60,547 nt of DNA from assembly GCA_038316355.1 (NCBI GenBank), contig JBBQAO010000014.1, positions 1 through 60,547 on the forward strand. Reading direction: 5' to 3'. This DNA is from Ga0077527 sp038316355 (lineage in GTDB: Bacteria; Pseudomonadota; Gammaproteobacteria; Burkholderiales; SG8-41). The stretch's first letter is position 1. Each line of letters opens with the position of its first letter. Shown one piece after another: positions 24,490 to 33,594 of the stretch. Position numbers and translations under genes: made by a program. The notes under the pieces were generated by a model. The model did no database searches. It saw only the letters and a list, made by a program, of their open reading frames with translations, and had not been told where the DNA came from.

Positions 24490-25119
24490 ATGCTTGAAGC
24501 CCACGAAATCGAGATTACCCGCGGCGACCGCAGCTTGTTCAGCAACCTCAGCGCCGCGCTGACCCCAGGCATGCTGTTGCTGGTTACGGGCTCCAATGGC
24601 AGCGGCAAGACCAGCCTGCTGCGCGCATTGTGCGGGTTACTGCTGCCGACCGCAGGCCAGGTGCGCTGGCACGGCGAGAACATCCGCAGCCTGCGCGAGG
24701 AATTCTGGCGCCACCTCGTCTATATCGGACATACCAACGCGCTGAAGGATGAACTGACGGCGGAGGAGAACCTGGGCATTCTCTGCGCATTGTCCGGTGT
24801 CCACACCAGCACCACGCAGCAACGCCAGGCGCTCGACCATTTCGGGCTCGCCGGCCGCGAGCGGCTGCCGGCCAAGGCGCTGTCGCAGGGCCAGCGCCGG
24901 CGCACGGCACTGGCACGCTTGTCCTTATGCAATTCGCTGCCGCTGTGGATCCTCGACGAGCCGTTCGCCGCGCTCGACAGCGCGGCCGTCAGCCATATGC
25001 AATCCGTCGTTGGCGGACACTTGGCCGCAGGCGGCATGGTGGTGATGACCACGCACCAGGACGCAGCGATCGCGGCGCCCGCGATGCGCGAGCTCAACCT
25101 CGACCAGGCCGGCCGCTGA
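24490..25119 (+). CDS. ccmA: Cytochrome c maturation ABC transporter ATP-binding subunit CcmA
   Basis: The 209-residue protein has Walker A (GSNGSGKTSLLRAL), the ABC signature (LSQGQRRRTALARL) and Walker B (LWILDEPFAAL). With CcmB, CcmC and CcmD it forms the complex that releases holo-CcmE during heme delivery. It is the first gene of a full System I operon, and the ATG of ccmB overlaps its stop (TGATG). Upstream starts would lie in non-conserved sequence, so 24490 is chosen. Confidence 0.96.
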   Translation: MLEAHEIEITRGDRSLFSNLSAALTPGMLLLVTGSNGSGKTSLLRALCGLLLPTAGQVRWHGENIRSLREEFWRHLVYIGHTNALKDELTAEENLGILCALSGVHTSTTQQRQALDHFGLAGRERLPAKALSQGQRRRTALARLSLCNSLPLWILDEPFAALDSAAVSHMQSVVGGHLAAGGMVVMTTHQDAAIAAPAMRELNLDQAGR

Positions 25120-25787
25120 TGCTTGCCCTGCTCCGCGCGGTGATCCGCCGCGACCTGCTGCTCGCCTGGCGCCGCCGCGCCGACATCGCAACCGTGGTGC
25201 TGTTTTTTGTAATCGTGGTCAGCCTGTTCCCGCTGGGCGTCGGACCGGAGCCCAATCTGCTGCGCATCATTGCGCCGGGCATCATCTGGGTCGCGGCCCT
25301 GCTCGCCTGTACGTTGTCGCTGCAGCACATGTTCGCCTCCGACCATGCTGACGGCGCGCTCGACCAGATGCTGCTCGCCGCGGCGCCGCTGAGCCTGATC
25401 GTGATTGCCCGGGCCTTTGCGCACTGGCTGATGTCGGGTCTGCCGCTGGTCATCCTGTCGCCGCTGCTCGCGATACAATTCGACCTGGCGCCAGAACTTT
25501 CACCGGTGCTCACGCTCTCATTATTGCTCGGCACCCCGATATTGACCCTGATCGGTGCCATCGGTGCAGCGCTGACACTGGGTTTGCGCGGTGGCGGCAT
25601 GCTGCTGGCGTTGCTGGTGCTGCCGCTGTATGTGCCGGTGCTGATCCTCGGCGCCGGTGCAGTGGATGCTGCATCGGCCGGTCTCGGAGCCGATGCGCAC
25701 CTGCTGCTGCTGGCGGCGCAATTGGTGGTTACCGCCACGTTTGCGCCGTGGGCCATAGCTGCAGCACTGCGCATAGCGGCAGAATAG
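25119..25787 (+). CDS. ccmB: Heme exporter membrane subunit CcmB
   Basis: The 222-residue protein has six hydrophobic segments and the typical N-terminus LLRAVIRRDLLLAWRR followed by FFVIVVSLFPLGVGP. It is the permease partner of CcmA in the inner membrane. The start overlaps the ccmA stop by one base. A 50-bp AT-rich gap separates it from ccmC, the only sizeable break in the operon. Confidence 0.95.
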   Translation: MLALLRAVIRRDLLLAWRRRADIATVVLFFVIVVSLFPLGVGPEPNLLRIIAPGIIWVAALLACTLSLQHMFASDHADGALDQMLLAAAPLSLIVIARAFAHWLMSGLPLVILSPLLAIQFDLAPELSPVLTLSLLLGTPILTLIGAIGAALTLGLRGGGMLLALLVLPLYVPVLILGAGAVDAASAGLGADAHLLLLAAQLVVTATFAPWAIAAALRIAAE

Positions 25788-25837
25788 AATAAGTTATTGA
25801 TTTTAAATATGTTTTTAATGCACACTCGGGAGCGGAC

Positions 25838-26605
25838 GTGTTGAATCAGCCGGCACTGGTGGCGGGGGGCGTCAACGTATTCAAATACGCTGCAACCCAG
25901 ACCTTCTACCCGCTCGCGGGCAGGATGATTCCATGGTTCAGCTGGATTGCCGCGGCGCTTTGCATTGCGGGACTGTATGTCGGATTCTTTGTTGCGCCGA
26001 CCGACCACCAGCAGGGCGAGGCCTACCGCATCATTTTCATCCATGTCCCTGCAGCGTGGATGTCAATGTTCATTTACGTGGTGATGGCGTTCTGGGCCGG
26101 CGTCGGCCTGATCTTCAATACGCGGCTGTCGCACATGATGGTGTCGGCACTGGTGCCGACTGGCGCGATGTTCACCTTCGTTGCACTGTGGACCGGCGCG
26201 CTGTGGGGCAAACCGACCTGGGGCACCTGGTGGGCGTGGGATGCGCGTATGACTTCCGAGCTGATCCTGCTGTTCCTGTATTTCGGCTTCATGGCGCTGC
26301 AGGCCGGCATCGACGACCCGCGCCGTGCCGACCGCGCCGGCGCGGTACTCGCGCTGGTGGGCGTGGTGAACATTCCGATCATCTATTTCTCGGTGAAGTG
26401 GTGGAATACGCTGCACCAGGGCGCCTCCGTCAGCCTGACCAGCGCGCCGACGATGGCAACCACGATGCTCACCGGCATGATGCTGATGGCGCTGGCGGCC
26501 TGGATGTACACCATCGCAGCGGCCCTGCACCGGCTGCGCTCAATCATATTGGAGCGCGAACACGGCGCTGAATGGGTCAGGCATTACGTGAGGACACAAG
26601 CATGA
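25838..26605 (+). CDS. ccmC: Heme lyase/delivery membrane protein CcmC
   Basis: The 255-residue protein starts at a GTG (CGGGAGCGGAC upstream). It has six transmembrane helices and the tryptophan-rich WWD signature (WGTWWAWDARMTSELILLFLY) in a periplasmic loop, flanked by the expected His residues. CcmC loads heme onto CcmE. Its last four bases overlap the ccmD start (ATGA). Confidence 0.96.
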   Translation: MLNQPALVAGGVNVFKYAATQTFYPLAGRMIPWFSWIAAALCIAGLYVGFFVAPTDHQQGEAYRIIFIHVPAAWMSMFIYVVMAFWAGVGLIFNTRLSHMMVSALVPTGAMFTFVALWTGALWGKPTWGTWWAWDARMTSELILLFLYFGFMALQAGIDDPRRADRAGAVLALVGVVNIPIIYFSVKWWNTLHQGASVSLTSAPTMATTMLTGMMLMALAAWMYTIAAALHRLRSIILEREHGAEWVRHYVRTQA

Positions 26606-26772
26606 ACTGGGGCAGTTGGGACAATTTCTGGGCGATGGGCGGCTACGGGCTGTATGTCTGGGGCTCGTATGCAGTGACCCTCGCGTTGATCGTCGCGGAA
26701 ATCGCGCTGCTGCGGATGCGCCGGCGCGCCGCACTGGATTCCCTGCGCCAGCATATCGGAGCACAGACCTGA
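26602..26772 (+). CDS. ccmD: Heme exporter small subunit CcmD
   Basis: This 56-residue single-helix protein (GGYGLYVWGSYAVTLALIVAE) has a basic C-terminal tail (RMRRRAAL), as typical for CcmD. It stabilises CcmE in the CcmABCD complex. It overlaps both neighbours (ATGA at its start, TGATG at its end). Confidence 0.93.
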   Translation: MNWGSWDNFWAMGGYGLYVWGSYAVTLALIVAEIALLRMRRRAALDSLRQHIGAQT

Positions 26773-27254
26773 TGAAGCCGCGTCACAAACGATTGGTCAT
26801 GGTCGCAGCAGGCCTTGGTGCGCTGGGCATCGCTGCGGCCCTGGTATTGTCGGCGTTTCAAAAAAACCTGGTGTTTTTCTACACGCCGTCGCAGGTCGCA
26901 GCCAAGGAGGCGCCACAGGGCCGCTCCTTCCGCATCGGCGGCCTGGTCGCGCCGGGCAGCGTGCAGCGCCAGCCTGACGGCATCACGGTGCACTTCGTGG
27001 TCACTGATACGGCACAGAACATGCCGGTCTCCTACCGCGGCCCGCTGCCTGACCTGTTCCGCGAAGGCAAAGGCGTCGTCGCACAGGGCAAACTCGGCGC
27101 GGATGGCCTGTTCAGCGCCAGCGAAGTCCTCGCCAAGCACGATGAAAACTACATGCCGCCCGAGGCTGCAGAGGCCCTCGCCAAAGCCCATGCGGGCAAA
27201 CCCCCGGGTGCATCCACGCTCGTCGCGCCCGCACCGGCATCGGGGAGTCGCTGA
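26772..27254 (+). CDS. ccmE: Heme chaperone CcmE
   Basis: This 160-residue, type II-anchored periplasmic protein has an N-terminal helix after KPRHKRL, an OB-fold core (FRIGGLVAPGSV ... VHFVVTDTAQ) and the heme-binding His in LAKHDENYMPP. CcmE covalently holds heme through this His and passes it to apocytochromes with CcmFH. The Ala/Pro-rich C-terminal tail is variable in the family. Confidence 0.96.
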   Translation: MKPRHKRLVMVAAGLGALGIAAALVLSAFQKNLVFFYTPSQVAAKEAPQGRSFRIGGLVAPGSVQRQPDGITVHFVVTDTAQNMPVSYRGPLPDLFREGKGVVAQGKLGADGLFSASEVLAKHDENYMPPEAAEALAKAHAGKPPGASTLVAPAPASGSR

Positions 27255-29200
27255 TGATTCCGGAACTCGGCCAGATCGCCCTGGTGCTCGCCCTGTGTCT
27301 CGCCCTGGCGCAGGGCATCCTGCCGCTCGCCGGCGCTGCCAACGGCAACACCACCTGGATCACGCTGGCACGCCCTCTGGCGCGCGGCCAGTTCCTGTGC
27401 GTGGCACTGGCTTTCGTCTTCCTCGCCTATTCGTTCATCGTCAATGATTTCTCGGTGCTCAACGTCGCCACCAATTCCAACTCCAGGCTGCCGCTGCATT
27501 ACCGCGTCGCCGCGACCTGGGGCAGCCACGAGGGTTCGCTGCTGCTGTGGACGCTGATGCTCACCGGATGGGGCGTCGCGGTATCGATCCTCAGCCGCCG
27601 CCTGCCCGACGAAATGGTTGCTCGCGTGCTCGGCGTGATGGGGCTGCTCAGCGTCGGTTTCCTCGCCTTCATGCTGTTCACTTCCAATCCCTTCGACCGG
27701 CTGCTGCCAGCTGCAATGGACGGGCGCGATTTGAATCCACTGCTGCAGGACGCCGGCATGGTGATCCATCCGCCGATGCTCTATATGGGTTATGTCGGTT
27801 TTTCAGTGGTCTTTGCTTTTGCCGTCGCCGCACTGCTGTCCGGCCGGCTCGATGCCGCATGGGCACGCTGGTCGCGGCCATGGGCAACGGTGGCCTGGCT
27901 GTTTTTGACGCTGGGCATCGCGCTGGGCAGTTTCTGGGCCTATTACGAACTGGGCTGGGGCGGCTGGTGGTTCTGGGATCCAGTCGAGAACGCGTCGTTC
28001 ATGCCCTGGCTGGTCGGCACCGCGTTGATCCACTCACTGGCCATCACCGAAAAACGCGGCGCCTTTCGCAGCTGGACCGTGCTGCTCGCCATCAGCACTT
28101 TTTCGCTGAGCCTGCTCGGCACTTTTCTGGTCCGCTCCGGCGTGCTCACTTCGGTCCATGCTTTTGCCACTGATCCCAAGCGCGGTGTATTCATCCTCGC
28201 TTTCCTGATACTGGTGATCGGCTCTTCGCTGGCCTTGTTCGCCTGGCGTGCACCGCGTGTCGGCATGGGCGGCAATTTCGACCTCGCCTCGCGCGAAACC
28301 GCGCTGCTCACCAACAACGTACTGATGGCGGCGACCTGCGCTGCGGTGATGCTCGGCACGCTCTATCCGCTGGGGCTGGATGCGCTGGGCCTGGGCAAAA
28401 TATCAGTCGGCCCGCCCTATTTCGAAGCCGTATTCGTGCCGCTGATTGCACCGGCAATTTTCCTGATGGGCATCGGCCCGCTGCTGCGCTGGAAATCTTC
28501 CCCGCTGCCCGAACTCGCGATGCGCCTGCGCTGGGCCGCAGCCGCCAGCGTGCTCGCGGCGGTGATCGTGCCCTTCGCCATGGGCGGCTGGTCGTGGCCG
28601 GTCAGCTTTGGCCTGCTGCTCGCGGCATGGGTCATCGCCACGTCGGTCTTCGGCATCTGGCAGCGGCTGAAACCCGACGGCAGCGGCGCGGGACTGCTGC
28701 AACGGCTGCGCAAGCCCGCGCTGAGCTTCTACGGCATGCAAACAGCGCACCTGGGCATTGCGGTTTTTGTCATCGGCGTCACGCTGGTCAGCGGTTATGA
28801 GAGCGAAACGGACGTCAAAATGGCGCCCAACGATTACACCACGCTGGCCGGCCATGAATTCCGCTTCACCGGCTCGCGGGAAATCCAGGGGCCGAACTAT
28901 GTGGCTGAGCGCGGCAGGATCGAAGTCAGCCGGGATGGCAAGCCGGTGGCCACGCTGTTTCCGGAGAAGCGCATCTACATGGCGCAGAACATGCCGATGA
29001 CCGAAGCTGCGATCAACCGTGGCATCACCCGCGACCTGTATGTGGCAATGGGCGAAGAGCTTTCGCCGCCCGGCACCTGGATCGTGCGCATCTGGTACAA
29101 ACCGTTCGTCAACTGGATCTGGATCGGCTGCGTGATCATGGCGCTCGGCGGCCTGCTTGCCGCCAGCGACCGCCGCTACCGCGTGGGGAAAGCGCAATGA
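27254..29200 (+). CDS. ccmF: Cytochrome c heme lyase subunit CcmF
   Basis: The 648-residue length is standard for CcmF, with many transmembrane helices and the WWD domain in YYELGWGGWWFWDPVENASF. CcmF with CcmH and CcmI attaches heme from CcmE to apocytochrome CxxCH motifs. Its stop overlaps the ccmG start (ATGA). Confidence 0.97.
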   Translation: MIPELGQIALVLALCLALAQGILPLAGAANGNTTWITLARPLARGQFLCVALAFVFLAYSFIVNDFSVLNVATNSNSRLPLHYRVAATWGSHEGSLLLWTLMLTGWGVAVSILSRRLPDEMVARVLGVMGLLSVGFLAFMLFTSNPFDRLLPAAMDGRDLNPLLQDAGMVIHPPMLYMGYVGFSVVFAFAVAALLSGRLDAAWARWSRPWATVAWLFLTLGIALGSFWAYYELGWGGWWFWDPVENASFMPWLVGTALIHSLAITEKRGAFRSWTVLLAISTFSLSLLGTFLVRSGVLTSVHAFATDPKRGVFILAFLILVIGSSLALFAWRAPRVGMGGNFDLASRETALLTNNVLMAATCAAVMLGTLYPLGLDALGLGKISVGPPYFEAVFVPLIAPAIFLMGIGPLLRWKSSPLPELAMRLRWAAAASVLAAVIVPFAMGGWSWPVSFGLLLAAWVIATSVFGIWQRLKPDGSGAGLLQRLRKPALSFYGMQTAHLGIAVFVIGVTLVSGYESETDVKMAPNDYTTLAGHEFRFTGSREIQGPNYVAERGRIEVSRDGKPVATLFPEKRIYMAQNMPMTEAAINRGITRDLYVAMGEELSPPGTWIVRIWYKPFVNWIWIGCVIMALGGLLAASDRRYRVGKAQ

Positions 29201-29766
29201 CCGTTGAAAACGCGACTGCCGAAATCGGGAAATCGAAATGGCGATTCCTGTTGCCGTTGGCGGCCTTCCTCGCGCTGGCCGTGCTGCTCGGTGTAGGCCT
29301 CGGACTCAATCCGCGCGAAGTACCCTCGCCGCTGGTAGGCAAGCCGGCGCCGCACTTCGAATTGCCGCAGTTGCACCGCGCCGACGCAAGGTTCAGCCAG
29401 ACCGACATGCGCGGCAAGGTGTGGATGCTCAATGTGTGGGCTTCGTGGTGCGCCAGTTGCCGCGACGAACATCCGGTGCTGGTGCAACTGGCCAAGTCGG
29501 GAGTAATGCCCATTATCGGCCTCAATTACAAGGACAAGCGTGAAGACGGCATCGCCTGGCTGGCGCGTTTCGGCGACCCCTATGCGCTCTCCGCCTTTGA
29601 CGAAAAAGGCAAGGTGGGCATCGACTACGGCGTCTACGGCGTCCCCGAAACCTATGTCATCGACAAGGCTGGCGTGATCCGCTACAAGCGCATCGGCATC
29701 GTGACGCCGCAGATCGTCAGCCAGACCATCCTGCCCCTGGTCAGCGAACTCAATCGTGAAAAGTAA
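29197..29766 (+). CDS. ccmG: Thiol:disulfide oxidoreductase CcmG/DsbE
   Basis: This 189-residue membrane-anchored thioredoxin-fold protein has one N-terminal helix (LLPLAAFLALAVLLGVGLGL) and the redox motif WASWCASCRDEHP, with cis-Pro segment YGVYGVPETYVID. It keeps apocytochrome cysteines reduced for heme attachment. It overlaps ccmH by 11 bp. Confidence 0.95.
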   Translation: MTVENATAEIGKSKWRFLLPLAAFLALAVLLGVGLGLNPREVPSPLVGKPAPHFELPQLHRADARFSQTDMRGKVWMLNVWASWCASCRDEHPVLVQLAKSGVMPIIGLNYKDKREDGIAWLARFGDPYALSAFDEKGKVGIDYGVYGVPETYVIDKAGVIRYKRIGIVTPQIVSQTILPLVSELNREK

Positions 29767-30226
29767 CCTCTTGATGGCGTTATTACTGCTGGTCGTGGCG
29801 CTGCCGGCACATGCCGGTGAGGCCGCATCAACGGCCGCCGACGTTGCACTGGAAAAGCGGGTGATGGCCATTTCTGAAGAACTGCGCTGCCTGGTCTGCC
29901 AGAACCAGACCATCGCCGATTCGCATGCTCCCCTCGCGATCGACCTCCGTAACGAGGTGCGCGAAAAACTGGCTGCAGGCATGGGCGAACGCGACATTCT
30001 CGATTTCATGGTCGCGCGTTACGGCGATTTTGTGCTCTACCGTCCGCCGGTCAAGATCACCACGCTGCTGCTGTGGTTCGGCCCGCCGCTGCTGTTGCTC
30101 GCCGGCCTGTGGCTGTTCGCGCGCACGGTATTGCGCCGCCGTGCCAGTGCGCCAGCCCCCCTCAGTGCTGTCGAGCAGGCGCGTGCCCGCGCGCTGCTCG
30201 ACAGCGAAAACGGTGATCGTCCATGA
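29756..30226 (+). CDS. ccmH: Cytochrome c maturation protein CcmH (CcmL type)
   Basis: The GTG at 29756 gives 156 residues: signal peptide, the CcmH motif LRCLVCQNQTIADS, and a C-terminal transmembrane helix (LLLWFGPPLLLLAGLWLFA). The CxxC pair reduces or chaperones apocytochrome thiols. The separate CcmI gene downstream completes the function of the fused E. coli CcmH. Confidence 0.95.
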   Translation: MKSNLLMALLLLVVALPAHAGEAASTAADVALEKRVMAISEELRCLVCQNQTIADSHAPLAIDLRNEVREKLAAGMGERDILDFMVARYGDFVLYRPPVKITTLLLWFGPPLLLLAGLWLFARTVLRRRASAPAPLSAVEQARARALLDSENGDRP

Positions 30227-31467
30227 CCCTGTTCGTACTGCTGGCCATCGCGCTGACTGCAATCATGCTGCTGGTGGGATTGCTGCCCCTGCTGCGCCGT
30301 CCGGCTCCAGCAAAAGACAATTCTACGGACAAGGTCAACATCAACATCTACCGCGACCAGCTGCGCGAGCTCGACGAGGATCTCGCCGCCGGCACCATCG
30401 ACCAGGCGCGGCATGCCGAGGCGCGCGCCGAACTGGAACGCCGGCTGCTTGAAGACACCGCCGCTGGCGACAGTCCTGTCGTAGCGACAGCACCGCGGGC
30501 CGGCAAACTGACTGCCGCAATCCTCGCCGTGCTGATCCCGATCGGCGTGACCGGCCTTTACTTCGCCGTCGGCACACCCGCGGGCCTGGCGCCTGAACAG
30601 GCCAGTGCCGATGCGCATGGCGTCACGCCGCAGCAGGTTGAAGAAATGGTCGAGAAACTGGCGGCGCGGATGAAAGAATCTCCCGACAACGGCGAAGGCT
30701 GGGTCATGCTCGGGCGCTCTTACGCGGCGCTGGATCGCTACGCCGAAGCGGCGTCGGCCTACGCGCAAGCCGTGGCGCAGATTCCCAGGGACGCCCAGTT
30801 GCTGGTCGATTACGCCGACGTGCTGGCGATGTCGCAGGGACGCAAGCTCGCCGGTGAACCGGAGCAGCTGGTATTGCGCGCCCTCGCCATCGACCCCGTC
30901 AACCCGAAGGCGCTGGCACTTGCCGGGACCGCCGCATTCGAACGCCAGGACTACGCCACGGCAGTGAAGCATTGGCGGAAACTGGCCGCGTCCCTGCCGG
31001 CGAATTCCGAAATCGCCGATGCCGTGCAGAACAGCATCGCCGAAGCACAGGCCCTCGCCGGCACCAGCGGTACCAAACCCAGCGTTGCCAAAAAGGAACC
31101 CGCAAGCAAAAGCGCAGCAGCACCGGCACAGGTCAGCGGCTCCATCGACATTCCTGCCGCAGTAAAGGCGCGCTTCGCGCCGGACGACACCGTGTTCATT
31201 TTTGCCCGCGCCGCAGACGGCCCCGCCGTACCGCTGGCGGTATTGCGCAAGCGCGTCGCCGACCTGCCGGTGAAATTCGTGCTCGATGACTCCATGGCCA
31301 TGGCGCCCGGCATGAACCTCTCCAAGTTTGGCACCGTGATCGTCGGCGCCCGTATCTCAAAAAGCGGCAAACCCACCCGCCAGCCTGGTGACTTCGAGGG
31401 TTTCAGCAAGACCGTCAAGGTCGGAACAGGCAACGTCACCGTTTTAATCGCCACCGAAGTACGCTGA
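30223..31467 (+). CDS. ccmI: Cytochrome c maturation protein CcmI
   Basis: This 414-residue protein has two N-terminal transmembrane helices with the intervening loop NINIYRDQLRELDEDLAAG, a TPR region (about residues 140-280; GWVMLGRSYAALDRYAEA) and a C-terminal periplasmic beta-rich domain. CcmI binds apocytochrome C-termini and delivers them to CcmFH. It ends the operon; the next gene is 312 bp away behind its own FNR-type promoter. Confidence 0.94.
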   Translation: MTLFVLLAIALTAIMLLVGLLPLLRRPAPAKDNSTDKVNINIYRDQLRELDEDLAAGTIDQARHAEARAELERRLLEDTAAGDSPVVATAPRAGKLTAAILAVLIPIGVTGLYFAVGTPAGLAPEQASADAHGVTPQQVEEMVEKLAARMKESPDNGEGWVMLGRSYAALDRYAEAASAYAQAVAQIPRDAQLLVDYADVLAMSQGRKLAGEPEQLVLRALAIDPVNPKALALAGTAAFERQDYATAVKHWRKLAASLPANSEIADAVQNSIAEAQALAGTSGTKPSVAKKEPASKSAAAPAQVSGSIDIPAAVKARFAPDDTVFIFARAADGPAVPLAVLRKRVADLPVKFVLDDSMAMAPGMNLSKFGTVIVGARISKSGKPTRQPGDFEGFSKTVKVGTGNVTVLIATEVR

Positions 31468-31779
31468 CTGCGTCGCCCTGGGTGAAAGTGAGTGCCGGGC
31501 AAGCCGGCCATTCTGTTGGGCAATTGCGCGATTAAAGAGTCCGCCTTGATGTAGATCAATGAATCCAGCGGTTATCGGCTGTTATGCTGCAACCGCGAAT
31601 AAACAGGATGCAAAAAAAATTCTTGCGCGCACCGCATTTACAAGCACGGTATGCGCGAAGCCACAGCGGGCTGCAGCGGTGCATCAGGAAACACGCTCAG
31701 GTGCGCAACTCCTCGCAACGCCCCATGTCGCTTATTGATTGACTTGAATACATCATCCATAGCACGGGGAATCATTATC
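31468..31779. other. Intergenic region with FNR-dependent promoter
   Basis: This 312-bp spacer between ccmI and the small cytochrome gene contains the FNR box at 31546-31559, a TATGCT -10 at 31583-31588 and then about 185 nt of leader without a recognised riboswitch. Confidence 0.6.
31546..31588 (+). promoter_or_regulatory. FNR class II promoter: TTGATGTAGATCAA box with TATGCT -10
   Basis: A perfect TTGAT-N4-ATCAA site (31546-31559) is followed after 23 nt by TATGCT (31583-31588), the spacing expected when FNR is centred near -41.5. Predicted start is about 31595, giving a long leader to the cytochrome gene at 31780. Confidence 0.75.
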
Positions 31780-32115
31780 ATGGCCATCAAAAACCTCCTC
31801 CTCGTAACCGCCAGTCTTGTCGCCAGCATGGGCTACGCCCAAGCCGCCGATGTCGACTCCGGCGCAGCCGAAGCCCTGGCCAAAAAAAGCGGCTGCCTGA
31901 AATGCCACGCCGTCGACAAAAAACGCGACGGCCCGTCGTTCAAGGAAACCGCCGCGAAATACAAGGGCAAGGCTGGCGGCCCGGCCAAGGTTAAAACGCA
32001 CATCACCACCAGCCCGAAAATCAAGGTTGATGGCGTCGAGGAAACCCACGATGCGCTTAAATCCAAGGATGCCAAGGAAATCGACAATGTCGTGAAGTGG
32101 ATCCTCAGCCGCTGA
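31780..32115 (+). CDS. Small periplasmic class I cytochrome c
   Basis: This 111-residue protein has a signal peptide cleaved about YAQAAD, one heme site (GCLKCHAVD) and a Lys-rich body ending DAKEIDNVVKWILS. The organisation is that of a monoheme cytochrome c with an unidentified distal ligand. The upstream FNR-type promoter and the tetraheme quinol oxidase gene 25 bp downstream suggest it accepts electrons from that protein in low-oxygen respiration. Confidence 0.92.
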   Translation: MAIKNLLLVTASLVASMGYAQAADVDSGAAEALAKKSGCLKCHAVDKKRDGPSFKETAAKYKGKAGGPAKVKTHITTSPKIKVDGVEETHDALKSKDAKEIDNVVKWILSR

Positions 32116-32140
32116 GCCAGAAAAGACCCGGGAGATAAAA

Positions 32141-32749
32141 ATGATAAGCAAGTGGTGGCAGAACCTGCAAAGCAGGTGCAAGACCTGCTCCTGGGTCACT
32201 TTGACGCTCGGCGTGATAGCAGTTGCCCTGGTCGGCGCCGGTCTGCTGATGACCGTCGGCGTCGTGGCGATGGCCCACACCAACACCCAGGAATTCTGCA
32301 TCGGCTGTCATGAAATGAAGGACAATGTCTATGCCGAGTTCAAGGGCACGATCCACGATGTCAACCGCACTGGTGTCCACGTCATCTGCTCCGACTGCCA
32401 TGTGCCGCGCGAACCCATACCGCTGGTGTTGCGCAAGATGCGCGCATCCCTTGAATTGTGGGGTCACTTCCGCGGTGTCATTGACACCAAGGAAAAATTC
32501 GAGGCCCACCGCACCGTTCTTGCCCACCGCGTCTGGGATCGCATGCTCAAGACGGATTCTCTGGAATGCCGCAATTGCCACAAGCGCGAATCCATGAGCA
32601 GCGAACTGCAGTCGGAAAAGGCCCGCAACCGCCATGCCAGGGCACAGAAGGAAGGCATGACCTGCATCGAGTGCCATTTCGGCATCGCCCACAAGGAACC
32701 CGAAGGTCCGACGCCCAGCGAGTTGAAGGCGGAAATGGCCAAAAAGTGA
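32141..32749 (+). CDS. NapC/NirT-family membrane tetraheme cytochrome c
   Basis: The 202-residue protein has one N-terminal membrane anchor (about residues 20-45) and four heme motifs CIGCH, CSDCH, CRNCH and CIECH, the NapC/NirT/NrfH pattern. Such proteins take electrons from quinol and pass them to periplasmic reductases or cytochromes. No nitrate, nitrite or TMAO reductase gene is adjacent; the likely partner is the small cytochrome just upstream. A strong terminator follows. Confidence 0.94.
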   Translation: MISKWWQNLQSRCKTCSWVTLTLGVIAVALVGAGLLMTVGVVAMAHTNTQEFCIGCHEMKDNVYAEFKGTIHDVNRTGVHVICSDCHVPREPIPLVLRKMRASLELWGHFRGVIDTKEKFEAHRTVLAHRVWDRMLKTDSLECRNCHKRESMSSELQSEKARNRHARAQKEGMTCIECHFGIAHKEPEGPTPSELKAEMAKK

Positions 32750-32800
32750 CCTGAACCCAGGCTGAGTCCTGTCCGGCTCAACCCGGGACAAGGAAGGCAC

Positions 32801-32826
32801 GGCCCGCTACGGCGGGCCATTTTTTT
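32801..32826 (+). terminator. Rho-independent terminator
   Basis: A 7-bp GC stem (32801-32807 with 32812-32818) closes a TACG loop and is followed by a T-rich tail (32820-32826), ending the cytochrome transcript. Confidence 0.9.
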
Positions 32827-32841
32827 GCCTGATGCTGCCGA

Positions 32842-32871
32842 TTGACAGCACCCCTGCCGCCCCCCAAGAAT
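32842..32871 (+). promoter_or_regulatory. Promoter of truncated Rieske copy (TTGACA, 18 nt, AAGAAT)
   Basis: A consensus -35 (32842-32847) and AAGAAT (32866-32871) are 18 nt apart, 10 nt before the ATG. The same arrangement is conserved before the intact copy at 39206-39235. Confidence 0.55.
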
Positions 32872-32881
32872 AGCGGCATCT

Positions 32882-33331
32882 ATGGAACGCCGCGATTTCA
32901 TCCGCATTTGCGCCACTTCCTGCGCCGCCACCACGCTGGCGCCCGGCATGGCTTTGGCCGCCGCCGATGCGCGGCCACGAACCTACGCCCGCACACAATT
33001 GACCGACAGTGCCGGGCAACTGCTGCGGGCGTCGCAACTGGCAGCGGGCGAAAACTACGTGTTCCATTATCCCTTCGAAGGCACACCCTGCTTTCTGATC
33101 AATCTCGGCAAAGCAACCACTCAAAACGTGAACCTGAAAACCGGGGACGGCGCCAGTTACCAGTGGCCGGGAGGCGTCGGTCCGCAGCGTGCTGTCGTCG
33201 CTTATTCGGCGATCTGTTCGCACCAGCTGACCTACCCGACGCGGCAGATCAGCTTCATCAGTTATCGGGACCGCTCAACAGCGTCGAAAATCAGCAAACC
33301 GAACATGATTCATTGCTGTTCGGAACACTAA
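32882..33331 (+). pseudogene. Truncated duplicate of the Rieske iron-sulfur protein gene
   Basis: The 149-residue frame begins with a Tat signal (ERRDFIRI) and is closely similar to the full gene at 39247. It includes the C-S-H ligand pair (AICSHQLTYP) and ends exactly at the second pair (CCSEH) with a stop where the full copy continues SEYDPAAG. The last roughly 90 bp before the break are nearly identical in DNA. The C-terminal 90 residues are gone, so it is probably non-functional, though all four cluster ligands remain. Confidence 0.75.
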
Positions 33332-33594
33332 TTGGGCGCTAGTACCGCGATGCCCCCGCCAGCGTAAAACCCAGTAAGGTTCAGGTAATTTAGCTTAATT
33401 AAACTGCAAACCGTATGTAAGCAACATTGCAGCTCTTTGTCTTTAATAGCTATTTTTACTTCACAAAATACTCACAGTTTCAGTCGCAGGATGCCTGTCG
33501 CTCCAGCATCCGGAATATGAAATTGCACACTTTTCGTAGTCGCCCTGACACCTCTTCCGACCATCCGTTTTCAACCCTTTCAATCGCCAGCGAC

